From DASZBX01 sp035943635 (GTDB taxonomy: Bacteria > Actinomycetota > Actinomycetes > Streptomycetales > Catenulisporaceae), in contig DASZBX010000020.1 in assembly GCA_035943635.1 (NCBI GenBank), positions 1 to 60,984 on the forward strand: 60,984 nucleotides of DNA. The letters run 5' to 3'. Shown one piece after another: positions 34,306-43,272 of the stretch. The notes under the pieces were generated by a model, which worked only from the letters and a program-made list of their open reading frames with translations, searched no databases and had not been told where the DNA came from. The translations under genes and the position numbers were made by a program. Within the stretch, counting starts at the first letter, position 1, and the number at the start of each line of letters is the position of its first letter.

Positions 34306-34755
34306 TCAGGCGCCGCTTCGCAGCATCTGAACCGTACGGGCGAGCTCGGCGGCGGCCCCCGCGGTGTTCAGCGCCGAACTGAGCACCTCGCCGTACGTGC
34401 CGCGGGCGGCGGCGTAACGCCGTCGCCCCTCGTCGGTGATCACCGCGTAGACCCCGCGCTTGTCGTCCGGACAGAGGTCCCGCATGGCGAAGCCGGCCGC
34501 GTCCAGGCGGCCGACCAGGCGGGTCACCGAGCTCTGGCCAAGGCCCACCTTGTCGGCCAGGTCCTGCATGCGCAGCTCGCCGTCGGCGGCCTGGGCCAAA
34601 TACTCCAGGGCCCGGAACTCGGACAGGCCTATGCCGTGGCTGCGCTGCAGCGTCTGGGTGAGCTGGCGCTCGACGTACGCGTGCAGGGCGAGGACTTTGC
34701 TCCACATGGCCTGGTCGGAGGACCCGGTGAGCGGGTGGGGGATGACGGTCATCAT
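34306..34755 (-). CDS. MarR-family regulator
   Basis: A 149-residue MarR-type winged-helix regulator (ALEYLAQAADGELRMQDLAD, then LGQSSVTRLVGRLDAAGF, then a DDKRG wing). The tandem ATG at 34755 is preceded by GGGAGGAG, so an ATG farther upstream is not needed. It heads the EctC-ACP operon and is divergent from an exporter remnant, a typical MarR-pump layout. It probably binds the palindromes in the divergent gap and may also bind the promoter of the peptide-deaminase operon, which shares short motifs with it. Confidence 0.88.
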   Translation of the reverse strand: MMTVIPHPLTGSSDQAMWSKVLALHAYVERQLTQTLQRSHGIGLSEFRALEYLAQAADGELRMQDLADKVGLGQSSVTRLVGRLDAAGFAMRDLCPDDKRGVYAVITDEGRRRYAAARGTYGEVLSSALNTAGAAAELARTVQMLRSGA

Positions 34756-34925
34756 GGAGCTCCTCCCAAGCGATGTCAAGAATAATATACATGTTCATGC
34801 AAGATTGGGCACCCGCACTAGTGCGTAAAGATAGATATTTGCACACTCAAGGAATCTGCGCCACCACAGAGTGGGGATCCTTCGGCCACGCCGGGTGCCG
34901 CGGCAGTTCCTGCGGCAGAATTACC
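34756..34925. promoter_or_regulatory. Divergent region of marR with palindromes
   Basis: This A+T-rich gap contains the perfect 12-bp palindrome CGCACTAGTGCG (34814-34825), the symmetric CATGTTCATG, and ATATACAT (34785-34792). AGATATTTGC (34833-34842) is also here. The last two words recur in the leader of the operon starting at 29526. These are candidate MarR operators. A TATATT-like -10 faces the marR gene. Confidence 0.55.
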
Positions 34926-35156
34926 ATGACCGGACCGACGGACGGGGAAGAGCACGTGAGCACTTCGCAGGTCGGATCAGTCGGTTCTCCACAGGAGGGG
35001 ACGGACCGTCGCAACCGTCCGGGCATTCTCCGAACGAGGGACTTCGCCCTGCTGTGGACAGGGGAGAGCACGAGTGCCTTCGGCAGTGCGGTCACGAAAA
35101 CAAACACAAAACAACGCAACCAATCGCAAAATATGTTCCCTTTTGAAGAGGCCTGA
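34926..35156 (+). pseudogene. N-terminal remnant of an MFS exporter
   Basis: A 76-codon frame whose middle (RTRDFALLWTGESTSAFGSAV) is typical of the first helix of EntS-like major facilitator exporters. After about codon 57 the sequence changes abruptly to A-rich, Lys/Asn/Gln-coding DNA and stops. More than 350 residues of the transporter are missing. It is divergent from marR, so the intact ancestor was probably its target. GTG at 34956 is an alternative start. Confidence 0.6.
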
Positions 35157-35273
35157 TTCGCCGGCAATACCCGCCGCGTCCTGCCATGTCGCGCCGGACA
35201 CTGATGCCGGGCCGCCGGCACCGGCCCCGGGTACCCTTGACGAACCCTTAAACCCGACGTAACTTCATGGCAC

Positions 35274-35285
35274 CTCATATATGAG
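35274..35285. promoter_or_regulatory. Palindrome upstream of the GntR gene
   Basis: CTCATATATGAG is a perfect 12-bp palindrome 88 nt before the GntR start, followed by two AGATCT words. The position suits autoregulation by the GntR/FCD repressor. It lies near the junction where A-rich remnant sequence ends and the catabolic locus begins. Confidence 0.5.
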
Positions 35286-35372
35286 ATCTCCTACACAAGA
35301 TCTACGACGCGGTGGCGGACGGCCGTTCGGCGACGGCGGCCGGACTCCGGTTCGCCTCCTGGAGGGAGCAGC

Positions 35373-36047
35373 ATGCCGGACACCGTCATCCCGTCGGTGG
35401 TGGTGCCCTCGCGCACCGAGGCCGTCCTGGCCGCGGTGAAGCACGCGATCCTGACCGGCCGGTTGACCCCCGGCCAGCCGCTGGTCGAGACCGATCTCGC
35501 GGCGCAGCTGGGCGTCTCCAAGACCCCCGTGCGCGAGGCGCTGAAGACTCTCGCCGGGGCCGGGCTGGTGAGCATGAGCCCGTACCGGGGCGCCGCGGTG
35601 CGGACCGTGGACGACGTGTCGGCCCGGTCGATCTACGACATCAGGCTCCTGCTGGAGCCGGAGGCGCTGCGGCGGGCGGTCGAGCGGGACGCCGAGGAGG
35701 GCTCGCCGGCCTGGGCCTCGGCCGCGGCGGCGCTGGACCTGGCCGACACGGCCGCCGACCGGGCCGAGCGCTCGCTGGCGAACCGGGAGTTCCACCGCGC
35801 GCTGTACCTCGGCTGCGGCAACGATCTGATGGTCGGCATCCTCGACGGGCTGCGCGACCAGACGGCGCTGGTCTCGGCGATGGTCTGGACCCGGACGCCG
35901 AGCTGGGGACAGGAGGCCGCGGAGCACCGGGCGATCCTCGACGCCGCGACGGCCGGAGCGGCCGACCTGGCCGCAACGCTCCTGCACGACCACATCTGCG
36001 GATTCGTGACCAGGAACTTCGACCAGTCGCCGGTCCACAGCGGATAG
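35373..36047 (+). CDS. GntR-family regulator (FCD subfamily)
   Basis: A 224-residue repressor with an N-terminal GntR winged helix (LVETDLAAQLGVSKTPVREAL) and a C-terminal FCD effector domain (helical, with Asp/His residues such as EFHRAL and EHRAIL that bind a metal and a sugar acid in relatives). It is followed by the aldolase, dehydratase, importer and glycosidase genes in the same direction, so it probably controls them in response to an acid intermediate. A GGAGGGAG site precedes the ATG. Confidence 0.9.
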   Translation: MPDTVIPSVVVPSRTEAVLAAVKHAILTGRLTPGQPLVETDLAAQLGVSKTPVREALKTLAGAGLVSMSPYRGAAVRTVDDVSARSIYDIRLLLEPEALRRAVERDAEEGSPAWASAAAALDLADTAADRAERSLANREFHRALYLGCGNDLMVGILDGLRDQTALVSAMVWTRTPSWGQEAAEHRAILDAATAGAADLAATLLHDHICGFVTRNFDQSPVHSG

Positions 36048-36071
36048 CAGCACACGCACACCACGCACGTC

Positions 36072-36100
36072 CGCACACGCACACGCACACGCACACGCAC
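36072..36100. repeat. Short tandem repeat (CGCACA)n
   Basis: Nearly five head-to-tail copies of the hexamer CGCACA lie in the 153-nt gap between the GntR and aldolase genes, with degenerate CACGCA repeats on both sides. It is a simple-sequence tract with no spacer structure, so it is not a CRISPR. Copy number could vary between strains. Confidence 0.85.
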
Positions 36101-36200
36101 CGCATATTCACGCACGCACACCAGCGAAAACGCGGCCCGGTCCGCGCCAACGAACCGGGCCGCCACACACAGTGCTCGACACCCAGCAAGGTTGGAGCCC

Positions 36201-37108
36201 ATGTATCTCGATGATGGCACACACCGTTCCGCGCTGGCCGGAGTTGTCGCGATTCCGGTCACCCCGTTCGCCGCGGACGGCTCGGTGGACTGGGAACGGC
36301 ACGCCGCGCTGCTCGGCCGCCTGGCCGACGGCGGGATCCGGGCCGTGACCCCGAACGGCAACACCGGCGAGTTCTACACCCTCGACCCGGCCGAGGCCCG
36401 CCGGGCGGCCGAGAACACGGTCAAGACCGTCGGGGACCGGACCGTGGTCGTGGTCGGCGTCGGCCTGGACACCACGACCGCGATCGGCGCCGCACGGCAC
36501 GCCCGCGACTGCGGCGCGCAGCTGGTGATGATCCACCAGCCGGTGCACCCGTACATCTCCGGCGAGGGCTGGTCCGAATACCACCGCACGATCGCCGAGG
36601 CGGTGCCCGACCTCGGCGTGGTGCTGTACATCCGCGACCCGCGGATCTCCGGGGCGCAGATCGCCCGGCTGGGCGAGCAGTGCCCGAACGTGATCGGGGT
36701 GAAGTACTCGGTGGCCGACCCGGTACGCTTCGGCTCGGTCGCCCGGGACGCGGGCCTGGGCCGCTTCGCCTGGATCGCCGGGCTGGCCGAGCTGTCCGCG
36801 CCCGGGTACTTCGCCTACGGGGCCACCGGCTTCACCTCCGGGCTGGTCAACGTCGCCCCGGCGATGTCGCTGGGGCTGCACCAGGCCCTGGCCGCGCGCT
36901 CGGACCGGCGCGCGATGGAGATCTGGGAGCAGCTGCGCCCGTTCGAGGAACTGCGCGCGGCGGACTCGGCCGCGGACAACGTCAGCGTCGTCAAGGAGGC
37001 GCTGGCCCAGTTGGACCTGTGCCGGCCGGACGTGCGCCCGCCCTCCCGCGCCCTGCCGCCGCCGGTCCGGGAGCAGATCGAGTCCATCCTCGCCGGCTGG
37101 GGCACGCG

Positions 37109-37121
<13 letters not shown>
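36201..37121 (+). CDS. DapA-family (KDG-type) aldolase
   Basis: A 306-residue TIM-barrel lyase of the dihydrodipicolinate synthase family. The pyruvate-binding GNTGEF, the Tyr in VVLYIRDP and the Schiff-base Lys in VIGVKYS are all in place. In sugar-acid operons these enzymes cleave 2-keto-3-deoxy acids to pyruvate and an aldehyde. The following dehydratase gene, which starts before this one ends (13-nt overlap), would make such a keto-deoxy acid. That supports a catabolic role over lysine biosynthesis. The ATG at 36201 follows a GGAG site. Confidence 0.88.
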
Positions 37122-38902
<1,781 letters not shown>

Positions 38903-39016
38903 GCGGAGCTCGGTTTCACCTCCCGATTCACCGTTTCAACCCCTTTTCATCTGTGCCCTGCGATAGCGCTGAATCTCCTGGCCCGTACTCACGAAGACGT
39001 GGAAGGTCGTGCCCCC

Positions 39017-40261
39017 GTGAACTCCCAGCCATCCCCCGGAACAGCCCCGATAAACCGCAGAACCCTGATCCTCTCGCTCGCCGCCGGGGTCGCCGCGCCG
39101 GGCGTGCTCGCCGCGTGCTCCGCGCCGAGCAGCGCCGCCACCTCCGCCGGCACCCCGCCGGCCGCCCTGGCCTCGGCCCCGGCCAAGCCGGTCACCCTCG
39201 ACATCCTGGACGTGGCCGGCAACCTCCAGCTGACCAAACCGGCGATCGAGGCCTTCCGGTCCGCCCATCCCGAGATCCTGTCCGGCGTCACCTACGCGAC
39301 CGGCACCGCCCCGCAGCTGGCCGCGAAACTCCAGGCCCAGCAACAGGGCGGGAACGTGCAGATCGGCCTCGTGCTCACCGGCACCGACGGCCTGGCCGCC
39401 GGGATCCAGGACTCCCTGTACGTCAACCTCAAGCAGTACTACCCGCAGTTCTTCCCGAACCTGATGGCGAACTACCAGCCCGCCGCGGCCTCCATGGCCG
39501 CCCTGGCCCAGGACCAGGGCATCGAACTGGTCTGGTACCCGTCCGGGCCGCTGCTGGAGTACGACCCGACCAAGGTCACCACCCCGCCCGCGACCCCGGC
39601 CGACCTGCTCACCTGGGCCAAGGCCAACCCGGGCAAGTTCCAGTACGCCGAGCCGGCCAACTCCGGGCCCGGGCGCACCTTCCTGATGGGCCTGCCCTAC
39701 CTGCTCGGCGACAGCGACCCGACCGACCCGACCAACGGCTGGGCCAAGACCTGGGCGTACCTCACCCAGCTCAACCAGTACGTCTCCACCTACCCGTCCG
39801 GCACCAGCGCGACCATGAAGAACCTCGCCGCGGGCACCGTGGAGATCATCGCCTCCACCACCGGCTGGTACATCAACCCGCGCGCGCTGGGCACCGTCCC
39901 GGCGAACATGAAGGTGGCCAAGTTCGACGACTTCACCTGGGTCAGCGACGCCCAGTACGGCGTGATCCCCAAGGGCGTGTCCGACGACGTCCTGATCGCC
40001 ACCCTGCGCCTGCTGGCCTGGCTGCTGGAACCGGCCCAGCAGGCGGTCACCTACGACACCGGGTACTTCTACCCCGGGCCCGCGGTCAAGGGCGTGACCC
40101 TCGCGATGGCCCCGGCCGCGTCCCGGCAGGTGGTGGCCCAGTACGGCGACCCGGACTTCGACAGCTGGATCGCGCAGTTCCCGATCAAGAACTCGCTGCC
40201 CGCCCCCTCCCAGGTCACCGCGTTCGACCTGTGGGACCAGAAGATCGGGTCGACGAAGTAG
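39017..40261 (+). CDS. ABC importer substrate-binding lipoprotein
   Basis: A 414-residue extracellular binding protein with a twin-arginine/hydrophobic signal and lipobox LAAC (Cys near residue 35), so it is lipid-anchored outside the membrane. The fold resembles the spermidine/iron/thiamine-type binding proteins (cluster F or D) rather than typical sugar binders. The GTG at 39017 is chosen for its GGAAGG site; the track start six codons earlier has none. It is the first of four transporter genes and ends two bases before the ATPase gene. The substrate is unknown; a sugar acid is suggested by the enzymes on either side. Confidence 0.85.
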   Translation: MNSQPSPGTAPINRRTLILSLAAGVAAPGVLAACSAPSSAATSAGTPPAALASAPAKPVTLDILDVAGNLQLTKPAIEAFRSAHPEILSGVTYATGTAPQLAAKLQAQQQGGNVQIGLVLTGTDGLAAGIQDSLYVNLKQYYPQFFPNLMANYQPAAASMAALAQDQGIELVWYPSGPLLEYDPTKVTTPPATPADLLTWAKANPGKFQYAEPANSGPGRTFLMGLPYLLGDSDPTDPTNGWAKTWAYLTQLNQYVSTYPSGTSATMKNLAAGTVEIIASTTGWYINPRALGTVPANMKVAKFDDFTWVSDAQYGVIPKGVSDDVLIATLRLLAWLLEPAQQAVTYDTGYFYPGPAVKGVTLAMAPAASRQVVAQYGDPDFDSWIAQFPIKNSLPAPSQVTAFDLWDQKIGSTK

Positions 40262-40263
40262 CG

Positions 40264-41442
40264 ATGGCCGAGATCGAGACCCAGACCCAGATTCACACCC
40301 AGACCCGCGGCCGGGCTCCGGCGCCGGGTCCGGCCGGCCCCGGCCGCGCCTTCACCGAACTGCGCCTGTCCGGGATCAGCCGCAGCTACGGGACGCACGC
40401 CGCCCTGCGCCCGCTGGACCTGACCATCGCCGGCGGCGAGTTCGTGGCCCTGCTCGGCCCGTCCGGCTGCGGCAAGACCACGGCGCTGAACTGCCTGGCC
40501 GGCCTGCTCCCGCTGACCGCCGGCACGATCGAACTGGACGGGCGCCGGATCGACACCGTGCCGCCGGAGAAACGCGGCTTCGGCATGGTGTTCCAGAACT
40601 ACGCCCTCTTCCCGCACCTGACCGCCCGCGCGAACATCGCGTTCGGGCTGAAGATGCGCAAGCTGCCCAAAGCCGTGATCGACCTGCGCGTGGACACCGC
40701 GCTCGCGCAGGTCCGGCTGACCGGCCACGAACACAAGCACCCCGGCCAGCTCTCCGGCGGCCAGCAGCAGCGCGTCGCCATCGCCCGCGCCGTCGTGCTC
40801 GAACCGCCGCTGGTCCTGATGGACGAACCCCTGTCCAACCTGGACGCGTCCCTGCGCCTGGAGATGCGCACCGAGATCCGCCGCATCCACCAGGAACTCG
40901 GCCTGACCACGGTGTACGTCACGCACGACCAGGAGGAGGCGCTCTCCCTCGCCGACCGCCTGGTCGTGCTGCGCGACGGCGAGGTGAGCCAGATCGGCAC
41001 CCCGGCGCAGCTCTACGAACACCCCGCTTCGGCGCACGTGGCCGGATTCATGGGCTACCGCAACCTGCTCCGGCTGGATGTGCGCGAGGTGCACGGCGAG
41101 CAGGGCACGGTCGCCGGGGACGGCGTCGAGCTGGTCGGCCACGTCGTCGACCCGCCGGCTTTCGCGCCCGCCCGCGCCGCGATCGCCGCCTTCCGGCCCG
41201 AGGACCTGATCGTGGTCACGGGCGCGGCCGACCCCGATCCCGCGGTGGCCGGCAACCTGCTCGACGGCACCGTGGAAGTGGTCGAATACCACGGCCGCGA
41301 ACGCCTGGCCCAGGTGCGGATCGGCGAGATCCGGCGCGTCCACGTGCGCACCCGGGAACCGCTCGGGGCGGGCGACCCGGTGCGACTGGCCGTGCCGCGG
41401 GACCGGGTGCTGCTCTTCCCGGCCGAGGAGGACCCGCGATGA
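40264..41442 (+). CDS. ABC importer ATPase (PotA/FbpC-like)
   Basis: A 392-residue importer ATPase. Walker A is GPSGCGKTT, the signature LSGGQQQR, Walker B VLMDEPLSNLD, and the switch His is in VTHDQEEA. A C-terminal TOBE-type regulatory region follows. It resembles the PotA/FbpC branch. It energises uptake through the two permeases encoded next, whose first start overlaps its stop as ATGA. The first 35 residues are a Thr/Gln/Pro-rich extension not needed for function. Confidence 0.93.
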   Translation: MAEIETQTQIHTQTRGRAPAPGPAGPGRAFTELRLSGISRSYGTHAALRPLDLTIAGGEFVALLGPSGCGKTTALNCLAGLLPLTAGTIELDGRRIDTVPPEKRGFGMVFQNYALFPHLTARANIAFGLKMRKLPKAVIDLRVDTALAQVRLTGHEHKHPGQLSGGQQQRVAIARAVVLEPPLVLMDEPLSNLDASLRLEMRTEIRRIHQELGLTTVYVTHDQEEALSLADRLVVLRDGEVSQIGTPAQLYEHPASAHVAGFMGYRNLLRLDVREVHGEQGTVAGDGVELVGHVVDPPAFAPARAAIAAFRPEDLIVVTGAADPDPAVAGNLLDGTVEVVEYHGRERLAQVRIGEIRRVHVRTREPLGAGDPVRLAVPRDRVLLFPAEEDPR

Positions 41443-42386
41443 CCACCCTCGTCCCCGCGCCGGGCTCCGCTCCCGGACCGGCCGCGGACCGGTCCCGGAC
41501 CCGGACCCGCGCCCGCTCCGGCCTGCGCCACCGGCTGGCCGAACGCGGCGTGGACCGGACCCTGCTGCTCGCCGTCCCCGGCGTCCTGGCGATCGCGGCG
41601 CTGTTCTGCTACCCGTTCCTCTACGGGCTGCAACTGTCCTTCCAGCCGAAGTCCGGCGGGGTCTTCGGCGCCTACCGGGCCTTCTTCGACGACCCCTACG
41701 CCCGCGGATCGATCGCCACCACCTTCCGCCTGGCCCTGCCGGCCACCCTGATCAACGTCGGCGCCTGCGTCCCGATCGCCTACCGCATGCGCCGGGACTT
41801 CCGCGGCAAACGCCTGCTGCTCGCGGTGCTGGTCGTGCCGATCACCCTGGGCACCGTGCTGACCGCCGAAGGCATCCTGGAGTTCTTCGGCCCGGTCGGC
41901 TGGTTCAACCAGACCCTGCACTGGCTGCACCTGACCGCCGGCCCGGTCCAGCTGGTCTACGACTACTGGGGTGTGCTCTTCTCGCTGGTGATCAGCGGTT
42001 TCCCGTTCGCCTTCCTGCTGACCCACGCGTATCTGTCCGGCATCCACCCCTCGCTCGAATCGGCCGCCGCGACCCTGGGCGCCGGCTGGTGGCAGCGGTT
42101 CCGGCACGTCACCTTCCCGCTGTTGCTGCCGGGCCTGATGTCCACGTTCTGCCTGACGTTCGTGCTCGCGTTCGCCGTCTTCCCCTCGGCCCTGATGGTC
42201 GGCGACCCGGACGGCAAGACCCACGTGATCTCGATCGTCGCGTACGAAGACGCGCTGGAGAAATTCAACTACCCGCTCGGCTGCGCCGTCGCGATGGTGA
42301 TGACCGCGCTGATGCTCCTGGTCATCGGTCTGGCCCTGGGCGCCCGCTCGCGGATGTACCGCGGATCGACAGGAGGAAAGGGATGA
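41439..42386 (+). CDS. ABC importer permease 1 (PotB-like)
   Basis: A 315-residue membrane protein with about six helices and the cytoplasmic coupling motif ESAAATLGAGWWQRFRHVTFPLLLPG (split EAA loop), which contacts the ATPase. It belongs with the PotB/AfuB type of permeases. Overlaps of 4 nt on both sides show a tightly coupled transporter operon. The N-terminus has an Arg/Pro-rich cytoplasmic tail. Confidence 0.92.
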   Translation: MTTLVPAPGSAPGPAADRSRTRTRARSGLRHRLAERGVDRTLLLAVPGVLAIAALFCYPFLYGLQLSFQPKSGGVFGAYRAFFDDPYARGSIATTFRLALPATLINVGACVPIAYRMRRDFRGKRLLLAVLVVPITLGTVLTAEGILEFFGPVGWFNQTLHWLHLTAGPVQLVYDYWGVLFSLVISGFPFAFLLTHAYLSGIHPSLESAAATLGAGWWQRFRHVTFPLLLPGLMSTFCLTFVLAFAVFPSALMVGDPDGKTHVISIVAYEDALEKFNYPLGCAVAMVMTALMLLVIGLALGARSRMYRGSTGGKG

Positions 42387-43222
42387 GCACGCGAACGCGG
42401 CGGGTGGCCCTGCGGCCCGGCACCTGGCTGGTCTGGGCGGCCGTGGCGTTCTTCTTCGTCAACGTCCTGGGCGTCCTGGGCTCGGTCCTGGTGGACTCCT
42501 TCGGCAAGACCTGGTTCAGCGGCTGGCTGCCGAACGGGTACACCACCCACGCGTACTCGGACGCGTGGAGCACGTTCGACCTCGGCCAGGTCCTGGAGGT
42601 GACCGTCCAGATCACGCTGCTGGTCGTCGGCGTCTCCCTGCTGCTCGGCGTCCCGGCCGCGTACGCGCTGGCCCGCCGGGACTTCCCCGGCAAACGCGCG
42701 GTGAGCCTGCTGTTCCTGCTGCCGATCCTGGTTCCGCCGATCGCCTACGGCATCCCGCTCGCGACCGTGCTCTACCGGCTGCACCTGGCCGGGTCACTGA
42801 CCGGCGTGGTGCTGGCGAACCTCGTCCCGGCCATTCCGTTCGTCGTGTTCACCATGACCCCGTTCATCGAGCAGATCGACCCCCGGCTCGAATCCGCGGC
42901 CCGCATGTGCGGGGCGTCCACCGGCGCGGTCTTCCGCAGGATCCTGGCTCCGCTGCTGCTGCCCGGGATGCTCGCGGCCGGGATCCTGGTGCTGGTGCGC
43001 ACGTTCGGCATGTTCGAACTCACCTTCCTCACCTCCGGGGCCGACAGCCAGACCCTGATCGTGACGCTGTTCTCGGCGGTCTTCTCCGCCGGCATCCGCA
43101 CCCCTCAGTCCATCGACGCGATGGCCGTCGTCTACACCGGCTCGATGCTCGTCCTGCTGGTCGTCGCGCTGCGTTTCGTCAACCCCACCCAGCTCGTCGC
43201 CCGCTCCTCCGCGGACGACTGA
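42383..43222 (+). CDS. ABC importer permease 2 (PotC-like)
   Basis: A 279-residue membrane protein, about six helices, with its own EAA loop (ESAARMCGASTGAVF followed by RRILAPLLLPG). It forms the heterodimeric channel with permease 1. AGGAGGAAAGG directly precedes the ATG, giving strong translation even though it overlaps the previous stop. The glycosidase gene follows after 50 nt. Confidence 0.92.
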   Translation: MSTRTRRVALRPGTWLVWAAVAFFFVNVLGVLGSVLVDSFGKTWFSGWLPNGYTTHAYSDAWSTFDLGQVLEVTVQITLLVVGVSLLLGVPAAYALARRDFPGKRAVSLLFLLPILVPPIAYGIPLATVLYRLHLAGSLTGVVLANLVPAIPFVVFTMTPFIEQIDPRLESAARMCGASTGAVFRRILAPLLLPGMLAAGILVLVRTFGMFELTFLTSGADSQTLIVTLFSAVFSAGIRTPQSIDAMAVVYTGSMLVLLVVALRFVNPTQLVARSSADD

Positions 43223-43272
43223 TTTCCCAGGCACCGGCAGCGTAGCCGGGCCCCTCGTAGGAAGCACTCACC

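Noticed and set aside
36072..36100. CRISPR-like repeat array
   Set aside because: The repeats are a 6-nt tandem tract without spacers or cas genes.
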